Of a stretch of 32,512 bases of DNA, positions 24,864 through 31,401 are shown one piece after another (the stretch's first letter is position 1; every line of letters starts with the position of its first letter). Below the pieces are notes generated by a model, which was not told where the DNA came from, did no database searches, and saw only the letters and a list, made by a program, of their open reading frames with translations. This DNA is from a virus. Made by a program: the position numbers and the translations under genes. The stretch spans positions 1-32,512 of the IMG/VR virus record IMGVR_UViG_3300029448_008344; one strand, 5' to 3'.

Positions 24864-25907
24864 ATGTTTGATAAAAATGAATATATTTGTTCAGCACCAT
24901 TTAATTATACAGAAGTTTTTGATGATAGACAGTATTTATGCTGCCCTTCTTGGTTACCAGTAGATGTATGGGATGGTAAGTCTATCAAATCTAGTTTTTT
25001 TAGCAATAAAGCTCAGGAAGTAAGAGAGTCTATAATTGATGGTTCGTATAAGTATTGCGATGAAAAGCAATGCCCCTACTTATCAGGTTTAAAGAATAAT
25101 ACTTATTCCGGAAAGTTTGTAAAAAAGACTGATAAATCTATAGAGTTTTTTAGAAATAAAAATGAAATAGAGACAGTAAATTTTTGCTTTGATAGAAGCT
25201 GTAATCTTCAATGTCCATCTTGTAGAAGTGAATTAATTAATTATTACGGTAAAGATAGAGAACAAGTTGAAGATAAGTTAAATCAAGTAAAAGAAGAAAT
25301 ATCACCAACAGTCAAAAGATTATATCTAACCGGTACTGCAGATCCTTTCTACAGTAAATCGTTTAGACAATTTTTAGAAACTTTAGATCCTAATAAATTT
25401 ACTAAATTAGAGTCTATTCATTTACATACTAATGGAAGCTTATGGAATGAAGCAATGTGGAAAAGAGTAAAAGCTATTCATCCCTATGTTAATAGTTGCG
25501 AAGTATCAATCGATGCAGCAACTAAAGAAACATATGAAACCAAAACTAGAATAGGAGGTAAATGGGACGTATTAGTAGATAACTTAGAATTTATTACTAA
25601 AATAAAAACTATTAAATTTTTTAGTTTTTCATTTGTAGTTCAAGATAGTAATTTTAAAGAAATGAAATTATTTTACGATATGATTACTAAATATATGAAA
25701 GGAAGTAAATCTAAATTTGATGTATTTTACAATTCTATTGTAAACTGGGGAACTTATACTAATGAAGAGTATTTAGAAAAAAACGTAACCCTTCCATCCC
25801 ACAAAGACCATAAAGAGTTTTTAGAAATATTAGATAAAATGAAAAATTTACCGTTTTTTACTAATAATTTTAATCACTTATTTACTAAAAAAAGAAATGT
25901 AATTTAA
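24864..25907 (+). CDS. Radical SAM enzyme with N-terminal SPASM-like cysteine region
   Basis: 347 aa. The CxxxCxxC cluster motif is C113, C117 and C120 (SCNLQCPSC), which binds the SAM [4Fe-4S]. LYLTGTADPF near 152 takes the place of the usual GGE motif. SCEVSIDAATKETYE near 212 is the radical SAM SIDG-type strand. Unusually, a cysteine-rich region precedes the core: C9, C26, C27, C65 and C70, starting CSAPF and including LCCPSW, which looks like the SPASM auxiliary-cluster region moved to the N-terminus. It likely modifies a peptide, sugar or lipid by radical chemistry. A ferredoxin that could supply electrons is encoded at 31928. Substrate unknown. Confidence 0.8.
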   Translation: MFDKNEYICSAPFNYTEVFDDRQYLCCPSWLPVDVWDGKSIKSSFFSNKAQEVRESIIDGSYKYCDEKQCPYLSGLKNNTYSGKFVKKTDKSIEFFRNKNEIETVNFCFDRSCNLQCPSCRSELINYYGKDREQVEDKLNQVKEEISPTVKRLYLTGTADPFYSKSFRQFLETLDPNKFTKLESIHLHTNGSLWNEAMWKRVKAIHPYVNSCEVSIDAATKETYETKTRIGGKWDVLVDNLEFITKIKTIKFFSFSFVVQDSNFKEMKLFYDMITKYMKGSKSKFDVFYNSIVNWGTYTNEEYLEKNVTLPSHKDHKEFLEILDKMKNLPFFTNNFNHLFTKKRNVI

Positions 25908-26246
25908 ATGGATAAAAAAAATACTTATTTTGTAGATATAGATGGAACAATATTTATATATAGGAAGTTCGAAACATATGAAACTTCAGAAGCTCAAGTT
26001 ATAAAAAGTACAAAGCAATACTTACAACAAGTAAACGATCAAGGTCATATGATAATACTTACTACGGCAAGGCCTGAATACTTAAGAGAACATACTGAAA
26101 GTGAACTTGCAAAAAATGGTATACCTTATCATAAATTAATAATGCAAATTGAAAGAGGACCTAGGTACCTTATAAACGATATGGATCCTAAAAACCCAGG
26201 TCAAAGAGCAATTGCAATAAATACAAGAAGAGATGAAGGAATATAG
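25908..26246 (+). CDS. HAD-superfamily phosphatase (112 aa)
   Basis: The first HAD motif is FVDIDGTI with D10 and D12. The second is ILTTARP with T52/T53, and the acidic motif INDMDP occurs near 89. With no cap domain and only about 110 aa it is a minimal HAD, close to phosphatases found in capsule or sugar-phosphate pathways. It would dephosphorylate a small phosphate ester. It starts one base after the radical SAM stop and overlaps the nucleotidyltransferase by 14 bases, so the genes are translated together. Confidence 0.8.
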   Translation: MDKKNTYFVDIDGTIFIYRKFETYETSEAQVIKSTKQYLQQVNDQGHMIILTTARPEYLREHTESELAKNGIPYHKLIMQIERGPRYLINDMDPKNPGQRAIAINTRRDEGI

Positions 26247-26586
26247 TTTATTTATAGGTAGATGGCAACCTTGGCATGAAGGTCATAGGTGGTTAATTGA
26301 TCAAAGATTAAAAGAAGGTAAGAACGTTTGGGTAGCTATAAGAGACGTAGAACCAAATGAAAAACAACCTTGGACTCCTCATGAAGTTCTCATGAACTTA
26401 TCTGAAGAGTTAAAAGACCTTTTAGAAGAAGGTAGAATAAAAATCACAATAGTACCTGATATAGAATCTATAAATTATGGTAGAGGAGTAGGATATGAAA
26501 TTATTGAACATGTACCTCCTGAGCAAGTAAAAGAAATATCTGCTACAAAGATAAGAAAACAAATGAGACAAGATGGCAAGTTATAA
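26233..26586 (+). CDS. Nucleotidyltransferase, HxGH family (NMN adenylyltransferase-like)
   Basis: 117 aa. The N-terminal FIGRWQPWHEGH carries HxGH (H15, H18) and the IGRWQPxHxGH form found in NMN/phosphopantetheine-type adenylyltransferases. The C-terminal ISATKIR at 102-108 is the second signature (ISxTxIR). A VAIRDVEPNEKQPWTPHE segment near 34-51 covers the substrate-side loop. It is shorter than usual NMN adenylyltransferases, so the true substrate may be a small phosphate. Together with the kinase and HAD genes upstream it looks like a nucleotide-activation and recycling set. It overlaps the DUF2061 gene by 14 bases. Confidence 0.75.
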   Translation: MKEYSLFIGRWQPWHEGHRWLIDQRLKEGKNVWVAIRDVEPNEKQPWTPHEVLMNLSEELKDLLEEGRIKITIVPDIESINYGRGVGYEIIEHVPPEQVKEISATKIRKQMRQDGKL

Positions 26587-26764
26587 GACTACAATAGTAA
26601 AGACTCTTATATGGAGGGTAATAGCTACTTCTATTACTATCTTAGCAGGATGGGCAGTTTCCGGAAATTGGAAATTTGGATTAGCAGTAGGAGGTATAGA
26701 TACAGTATTAAAAACCATAGGATACTTTAGTTACGAAAGACTATGGATAAAATATAACAAATGA
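26573..26764 (+). CDS. DUF2061 membrane protein (63 aa)
   Basis: The sequence contains TLIWRVIATSITILAGWAVSG and GGIDTVLKTIGYFSYERLW, which match the DUF2061 pattern: two short membrane helices and a conserved GGxDTxxKTxxYxxxERxW end. It should sit in the inner membrane with its C-terminus facing the cytoplasm. Function of the family is unknown. It overlaps the nucleotidyltransferase gene, and the next small gene starts four bases before its stop, so it belongs to the same translational unit. Confidence 0.85.
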   Translation: MASYKTTIVKTLIWRVIATSITILAGWAVSGNWKFGLAVGGIDTVLKTIGYFSYERLWIKYNK

Positions 26765-26919
26765 TTAAAATAAATGTAAAAGAAGGTGATACTATATTAG
26801 TAGGTCGCTTTAAAAATAAACGAACTAAAGTTAAGAGTATAGAATATGATGAGTTTGGTATGCCAATAATAAACGGAAGACCTGCTTGTACTTTTAGATT
26901 AGTTGCTAACCCTAGATAA
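26761..26919 (+). CDS. Small hypothetical protein, beta-rich (52 aa)
   Basis: An ATG overlapping the DUF2061 stop (ATGA) opens 52 codons ending at TAA 26917-26919, which in turn overlaps the next start (TAATG). The product is basic with alternating strand-like segments (INVKEGDTILVGRF, TKVKSIEYDEFGMPIING, CTFRLV), a layout like small SH3/OB-type barrels. The overlap at both ends is strong support for a real gene even though it is short. No function assigned. Confidence 0.7.
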   Translation: MIKINVKEGDTILVGRFKNKRTKVKSIEYDEFGMPIINGRPACTFRLVANPR

Positions 26920-28571
26920 TGATCAAATTAGGTATATCAGCTTTTTATCATGATTCAGCTGCAGCACTTATAATCAACGATAAAGTAATAGCAGCTGTAG
27001 AAGAAGAAAGATTTACAGGTATAAAGCATGATTATTCTTTTCCAATCAATTCTATAAACTATTTACTTTCAATACTAAATAAAACTATAAATAAAATAGA
27101 TGAAGTTCATTGGTATGAAAGTCCTGAAAAGAAACACGATAGAGTTCGCACAACGTTTGCAAAAAAACCTATAAGGACGTTTTTTCTCAATCGTAAATAT
27201 AAAAAAGCAAAAAAACTACAAGATCCTAAAACTATTTTAGAATCGATAGGATATACTGGCAAGATTATTTACCACGATCACCATAATAGCCATGCCGCTT
27301 TTTCCTACTATACTAGTAATTTTGATAATTCAGCTATACTTACTGTTGATGGAGTTGGTGAATGGGAAACTACTACTATTTCAGTCGGGGATGGTAATAC
27401 TATTGAGAAAAAAATATCTATAGATTTTCCTAATTCATTAGGTATGTTATATTCTACTATAACTGCATACTTAGGGTTCAAACCTAATGAAGGAGAATAT
27501 AAGGTTATGGGGTTAGCACCTTATGGAGATCCAAGAGTTTATACTGATAAATTGTTAGAAGTATTTACTAATAGTTCTAATAAATTTTATATAAATCAGT
27601 CTCCTTTTACATGGGAATATTCTGATAAAATAATGTATAATAAAAATTTATTAAAAATTCTTAATATACAACCTAGACTACCTAATGAAGAACTTAAGCA
27701 GCAACATAAGGATTTAGCAGCCGGCTTACAAAAGGTGTATGAAATTCAATTTACTAAACTCTTAAATACTGCTAAAAATATTACTGGTAGTAAAAATATA
27801 TGTATAGGAGGTGGATGTGCTTATAATGGAGTAGCAAATACTTTAGCATATAAATACTTTGACTCAGTTTACATACCATTTGCTCCATCAGATGCTGGTT
27901 CAGCTATTGGAGCATGTTTAAATAAGAAAACTTATATTAATCCTTATCTTGGACCTGAATTTACTGATATACAGATTAAGAAGCAAATTGATAGCTTTAA
28001 GTCAAAAATATTCATATTTAAATTATCTGAAGATAAATTAATAAATAAAGTTGCTAAGTTAATAAACGGTGGGTGTATAGTAGCATGGTTTCAAGGTAGA
28101 ATGGAATTTGGAGCAAGAGCATTAGGAAATAGAAGTATATTAGCTACTCCAATTGATCCTCGTATGAGAGAAAAACTAAATTATGTCATTAAAAAAAGAG
28201 AAGGATTTAGACCATTTGCTCCTTCAGTAACAGAAGAAAGATATAAACAGTTTTTTGACTCCAAGGAAACTTCACCTTATATGTCTAAAGTTGTTAAAGT
28301 AAGAACCAATCTTATACCTTCAGCAACTCATATAGATGAAACTTGCAGAATTCAGACAGTTTCTAAAAAACAAAATTTAAAATTTCATAAACTTATTACT
28401 GAGATAGGAAGTCAAACAGGAATTCCGGTTGTATTAAATACCTCTTTCAACTTAAAAGATCAAACTATAACCTTAAGCCCATTACAAGCTATCAAAAGAT
28501 ATTTAAATTCTTCTATAGATTTTTTAGTAATTAATAACTACTTAATACAGAAAAAAAATGAAAATAATTAA
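26919..28571 (+). CDS. Carbamoyltransferase, NodU/CmcH/TobZ family, copy 2
   Basis: 550 aa with canonical motifs. The N-terminal GISAFYHDSAAALI and EEERFTGIKHD match the family start. HHNSHA near 124 binds the metal, ILTVDGVGEWET near 141 is the phosphate loop, EYKVMGLAPYGDP near 192 and IGGGCAYNGVAN near 292 follow. The C-terminal half has GRMEFGARALGNRSIL near 395 and EGFRPFAPSV near 430, and ends with VVLNTSFNL. It transfers carbamoyl groups via carbamoyl-adenylate to a hydroxyl on a sugar or related acceptor. It is a clear paralog of 19157-20785, but closer to cellular NodU-type enzymes, so the two may have separate origins. A tiny basic gene and a 2OG oxygenase follow without gap. Confidence 0.9.
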   Translation: MIKLGISAFYHDSAAALIINDKVIAAVEEERFTGIKHDYSFPINSINYLLSILNKTINKIDEVHWYESPEKKHDRVRTTFAKKPIRTFFLNRKYKKAKKLQDPKTILESIGYTGKIIYHDHHNSHAAFSYYTSNFDNSAILTVDGVGEWETTTISVGDGNTIEKKISIDFPNSLGMLYSTITAYLGFKPNEGEYKVMGLAPYGDPRVYTDKLLEVFTNSSNKFYINQSPFTWEYSDKIMYNKNLLKILNIQPRLPNEELKQQHKDLAAGLQKVYEIQFTKLLNTAKNITGSKNICIGGGCAYNGVANTLAYKYFDSVYIPFAPSDAGSAIGACLNKKTYINPYLGPEFTDIQIKKQIDSFKSKIFIFKLSEDKLINKVAKLINGGCIVAWFQGRMEFGARALGNRSILATPIDPRMREKLNYVIKKREGFRPFAPSVTEERYKQFFDSKETSPYMSKVVKVRTNLIPSATHIDETCRIQTVSKKQNLKFHKLITEIGSQTGIPVVLNTSFNLKDQTITLSPLQAIKRYLNSSIDFLVINNYLIQKKNENN

Positions 28572-28674
28572 TTGGATTAAAGATAAAATTCGTACATTTA
28601 AGAGAGAAAAAGATTTTAAAAAAAGACTTAAAGAAATGAAAAAACGAGATCCTTTTACTTATAAGAATCTTTAA
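28558..28674 (+). CDS. Tiny basic protein (38 aa)
   Basis: A 38-codon frame from ATG 28558 to TAA 28672-28674. It begins 14 bases inside the end of the carbamoyltransferase and its stop overlaps the next start as TAATG. Half of the residues are charged and most are Lys or Arg (FKREKDFKKRLKEMKKRDPF), predicting one amphipathic basic helix after a short WIKDKI start. The exact fit between two overlapping genes supports expression. A nucleic-acid- or membrane-surface-binding peptide is possible; no family is claimed. Confidence 0.55.
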   Translation: MKIINWIKDKIRTFKREKDFKKRLKEMKKRDPFTYKNL

Positions 28675-29213
28675 TGATGATTATAGAAATTGAAAACTTT
28701 CTAAGTAATAATAAATGTGAAAGTTTGATAAATAAATATGTTAATAAAGTAACTCCGATTTCTTCAGGAGAAAGAATAGATAGAGATGGTAATCTAATAG
28801 TCCAGGATATAAGAGATTATCACAGAAAAACTGATTGGGTAATATTTAGAGATAAGCTTTTAAGAGATCAAATACTAAACGCACTGGTTATGAATTCTAA
28901 TTTAGTATTAGAAACTATTAAAAAAGAAGAATCATTTCAATTTTTGAGATATAAAGAAACTGGTCATTTTACTTGGCATCATGATTTAACTGAAAGTAAA
29001 GAATTTATGACTGCAATACTTCTTCTTAACGATAACTTTACAGGAGGAGATCTTTTATACAAACAAAATAAAAAAATAGTTAACTTTAAAAGAACAGCAG
29101 GAACTTTATTATTATTTCCAGCAACACTTCAACATAAAGTTTCAGAAATAACTAAAGGAACAAGGTATTCTATAGTAACATGGATATATAAAAAACCTAA
29201 TTTAATATTTTAG
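28674..29213 (+). CDS. 2OG-Fe(II) dioxygenase, prolyl-4-hydroxylase-like
   Basis: 179 aa double-stranded beta-helix enzyme. The iron triad is H102-x-D104 (WHHD) and H154 (LQHKV), and R164 (GTRYSI) would bind 2-oxoglutarate. The LLLNDNFTGGDLLY segment between them is typical of the P4H-like 2OG-FeII_Oxy families, in which a substrate carbon is hydroxylated with O2 and 2-oxoglutarate. It would act in the cytoplasm on protein, nucleic acid or a small molecule. It follows the second carbamoyltransferase directly. A hydroxyl created here could be the acceptor for sugar or carbamoyl groups. Confidence 0.85.
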   Translation: MMIIEIENFLSNNKCESLINKYVNKVTPISSGERIDRDGNLIVQDIRDYHRKTDWVIFRDKLLRDQILNALVMNSNLVLETIKKEESFQFLRYKETGHFTWHHDLTESKEFMTAILLLNDNFTGGDLLYKQNKKIVNFKRTAGTLLLFPATLQHKVSEITKGTRYSIVTWIYKKPNLIF

Positions 29214-29216
29214 AAA

Positions 29217-29246
29217 GTTGTTTAGTTTAAAGTTTTTTCTTATATT
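29217..29246 (+). promoter_or_regulatory. Promoter-like pair GTTG-N20-TATATT upstream of queDE operon
   Basis: GTTG at 29217-29220, four bases after the preceding stop, and TATATT at 29241-29246 after 20 bases. The first gene of the operon starts 47 bases later, giving the longest leader of the five sites; the leader ends in ACACGCAAAATG and shows no clear Shine-Dalgarno. Confidence 0.6.
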
Positions 29247-29293
29247 TATTAATATGACTATAGTGTCGTAGCACCACTTTAAAAACACGCAAA

Positions 29294-29569
29294 ATGGTAA
29301 ATGTAAATTTGAAAGAAGTCGAGAGTGATCTATATAACGTAGAGTCTCGCAAAGAACTAAACGATGAATATCTCTATAATCGTCGTACTAATATTCCACT
29401 ACCCAAAGAACCGTTAAATTATCCAGATGCTAGAAAGCACCAGATAGTTTCATTTATTAAGTCTGCTATCCGTATTACAGGGTATGTTTTTATACCGTTT
29501 AATTTGGTAATTGCAGCAATTCTTCTTATCTTATCAGAAATAGTAGGTATAATCGAAGAATTAGTATAA
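29294..29569 (+). CDS. Small membrane-anchored hypothetical protein (91 aa)
   Basis: Residues 1-50 are polar and charged (EVESDLYNVESRKELNDEYLYNRR), and 58-88 hold one or two closely spaced hydrophobic helices (IRITGYVFIPFNLVIAAILLILSEIVGII). It is likely an inner-membrane protein with a cytoplasmic N-terminal tail. It is the first gene after a promoter-like site and shares a TAATG junction with queD. No family recognised; a link to deazaguanine synthesis rests only on operon position. Confidence 0.65.
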   Translation: MVNVNLKEVESDLYNVESRKELNDEYLYNRRTNIPLPKEPLNYPDARKHQIVSFIKSAIRITGYVFIPFNLVIAAILLILSEIVGIIEELV

Positions 29570-30036
29570 TGGCAAATTATCAATCAACAAAAATATTTGA
29601 CGGATTCTCAACTGTATTTCGTCAATGGAAAGCTGAAACTACTCACTGTAGGTTTTTGCATGGATACGGTATATCTTTTAAACTATGGTTTGAAGGTGAT
29701 CTAGACGATAGAAACTGGGTATGGGATTTCGGAGGTATGAAAAGAGCAAAAGGTAAGATAGATGGTATGTCTGCTAAAGAGTGGATGGATTATATGTTTG
29801 ACCATACTTTTGTAGTAGCTGAAGATGATCCTTTCTTAGAATCGTTTAAAAAAATGGATGAAGCAGGTGTAGCTCAAATAAGAGTAGTACCAGCAACAGG
29901 AGCAGAAAGATTTGCTCAATTTATTTACGATAAACTTAATCCTTTTATAGCAGAAGAAACTGGAGGAAGAGTTAAGGTAGCTAAAGTAGAATTTAGAGAA
30001 CACGGTAAAAACTCAGCAATATATGAGCCTAGGTAG
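29569..30036 (+). CDS. queD: QueD-like 6-carboxytetrahydropterin synthase, variant zinc site
   Basis: 155 aa. QueD turns 7,8-dihydroneopterin triphosphate into 6-carboxytetrahydropterin, the second step to preQ0. The catalytic cysteine C27 and H31 are in THCRFLHGYG, D78-H79 (FDHTF) form the proton relay, and E144 (REHGKNSAIY) would hold the pterin. The canonical zinc site is one N-terminal His plus HGH. Here HGH is HGY (Y33), and the N-terminal His is not visible (FSTVFRQW). Two of three zinc ligands thus appear changed while the rest of the active site is kept, suggesting a subfamily with different metal binding rather than decay. It overlaps queE by 14 bases. Confidence 0.85.
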   Translation: MANYQSTKIFDGFSTVFRQWKAETTHCRFLHGYGISFKLWFEGDLDDRNWVWDFGGMKRAKGKIDGMSAKEWMDYMFDHTFVVAEDDPFLESFKKMDEAGVAQIRVVPATGAERFAQFIYDKLNPFIAEETGGRVKVAKVEFREHGKNSAIYEPR

Positions 30037-30802
30037 AATAGAAGATTACGATAAAAATTTACCTATTGTAGAAATCTATACTGCTGTTCAATCTGAAGGT
30101 TCAAGGGCTGGTTATCCTACCGTAGTCATTAGAACTACCGGATGTACTCATAGATGTTACTTCGGTGAAGGAGGCTGGTGTGATAGTTGGTATACTTCAA
30201 TACATCCTGAAAAAGGTAAATATACTTTTAACGATATTATTAAAGCATATGATGATAATCCTCATATATCAGAGATGATGTTGACTGGAGGTTCTCCTTC
30301 AATGCATAAGAAACTTGTAAATGAATTAACACATCTAGCAAATGAACGAGACATTTTTATCACGATGGAAAACGAGGGTAGCCATTTTCTTCCTACCGAT
30401 TACCCTATTGATTTGCTTTCTATTAGTCCCAAATTTAGTAATTCAATACCTGTCTTGGGGGTGGAAACGCCTGAAGGCAAAATTACGGATGAAAGGATGA
30501 TTAAGCAGCATAATAAATTTAGGCTTAATTATCCTGCAATTAAAGAAAGTATAGCATATCATTCAGATTATCATCTTAAACCTGTATGGGACGGTAGAGA
30601 TGAAAAAGCTTTAGATGAGATTATGGACTGTATAGATCAGTTAGATGCACCTAAAGATAAAGTTTGGTTTATGCCAGCTGGTGATACTAGAGAAGCATTA
30701 CAAAAGTCTTATCCAGTTATGTTTGATTGGGTAAGAGATAATGGGTATCGTTTAACCTGGAGGCCTCATATTATAGCTTTCCAAGATCAGAGAGAGGTTT
30801 AA
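30023..30802 (+). CDS. queE: QueE-like 7-carboxy-7-deazaguanine synthase, unusual cysteine spacing
   Basis: 259 aa radical SAM enzyme for the third step to preQ0, contracting 6-carboxytetrahydropterin to 7-carboxy-7-deazaguanine. The opening VEIYTAVQSEGSRAGYPTV is typical of QueE. The cluster cysteines are C41, C45 and C53, giving CX3CX7C instead of the usual CX3CX2C; the insert is FGEGG before WCD. MLTGGSP near 85-91 is the SAM-binding GGE equivalent and LLSISPKF near 130 the QueE SPK motif. The start at 30023 lies in the end of queD. A segment around 30340-30530 uses ATT/CTT-type codons unlike the ATA/TTA-rich flanks. The ferredoxin at 31928 could reduce its cluster. Confidence 0.88.
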   Translation: MSLGRIEDYDKNLPIVEIYTAVQSEGSRAGYPTVVIRTTGCTHRCYFGEGGWCDSWYTSIHPEKGKYTFNDIIKAYDDNPHISEMMLTGGSPSMHKKLVNELTHLANERDIFITMENEGSHFLPTDYPIDLLSISPKFSNSIPVLGVETPEGKITDERMIKQHNKFRLNYPAIKESIAYHSDYHLKPVWDGRDEKALDEIMDCIDQLDAPKDKVWFMPAGDTREALQKSYPVMFDWVRDNGYRLTWRPHIIAFQDQREV

Positions 30803-30963
30803 TGAAGGAAACGTGGAGCGAAATAGAAGAACATCTATCGGTTATACACGGTAATTTAGGTATATGCTGTCAGGAGTACTGTGATGCTCCTAATGCTATA
30901 CATAGTTTAGAAAAGTTAACGGAATTATTAATTAAAATTAGAGAAAAAGATGGCACAGTTTAG
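30802..30963 (+). CDS. Small hypothetical protein (53 aa)
   Basis: An ATG overlapping the queE stop (TAATG) opens 53 codons ending at TAG 30961-30963, overlapping the next gene by 14 bases. The product is acidic and helical, with an N-terminal WSEIEEHLSVIHG helix, a GICCQEYC segment with three cysteines and a final amphipathic LEKLTELLIKIREK helix. The CCxxxC group could bind metal, but no known pattern is complete. The overlaps at both ends support a real gene. No family assigned. Confidence 0.6.
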   Translation: MKETWSEIEEHLSVIHGNLGICCQEYCDAPNAIHSLEKLTELLIKIREKDGTV

Positions 30964-31162
30964 AGTTATTACTATGCTTCGTAAAATATTCGAGGCACAA
31001 AGAGAAAAAGCTTTGATGACTTTAGAGCTTCTTACTGAAAATCCAGCAGGTATCGGAGATCATTCGACTGAAGATTTTTATAAAAATGCTGAAGAAGCAA
31101 TCAGAGCATTAGCAGAGTCTGAAGATGTTTTAGAGACTATCGAAAGACATTTTGCGGAATGA
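30950..31162 (+). CDS. Small helical hypothetical protein (70 aa)
   Basis: An all-helical-looking, mildly acidic protein. Helices can be drawn at about 9-30 (LRKIFEAQREKALMTLELLTE) and 40-68 (DFYKNAEEAIRALAESEDVLETIERHF), joined by a short NPAGIGDH turn. No motif or membrane segment. It overlaps the previous small gene by 14 bases and the next by four (ATGA), so it belongs to the queDE operon. Function unknown. Confidence 0.65.
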   Translation: MAQFRVITMLRKIFEAQREKALMTLELLTENPAGIGDHSTEDFYKNAEEAIRALAESEDVLETIERHFAE

Positions 31163-31401
31163 AACTACCAGTAATTAGAAAATTAAGTGACTTCACACTG
31201 TCACAGCTAAACGACTCAGTAGCGGTATTAGAAACTGTTACTGAATCAAGAGGAGTTACTGAAGAAGAATTAGATGTATTAGGAGAGGTTTTATCTAACC
31301 TTTATGGAGCAGTCGAAGTAAGAGAATCCATAATGAGAGGAAAGAGCAGAACTGATGCTTTAAATAATTTTATGAAAAAAGTTACATCAATAGGTAAATG
31401 A
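31159..31401 (+). CDS. Small protein resembling a Flavobacteriia family (DUF6952-like)
   Basis: 80 aa. The start MKLPVIRKLSDF and the blocks TEEELDVLGEVLSNLYGAVEV and ALNNFMKKV closely resemble, from memory, a small family in Flavobacteriia genomes (DUF6952) of unknown function often near redox genes; this recall needs a profile search. The protein looks entirely helical and cytoplasmic. ATGA overlaps join it to both neighbours. If the match holds, it is one of the clearest single pointers to a Bacteroidota host. Confidence 0.65.
   Translation: MKLPVIRKLSDFTLSQLNDSVAVLETVTESRGVTEEELDVLGEVLSNLYGAVEVRESIMRGKSRTDALNNFMKKVTSIGK

Noticed and set aside
29258-29280. GTG/CAC hairpin in the leader before 29294
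   Set aside because: The stem is only three or four pairs and the loop is irregular, so it is not distinguishable from chance.
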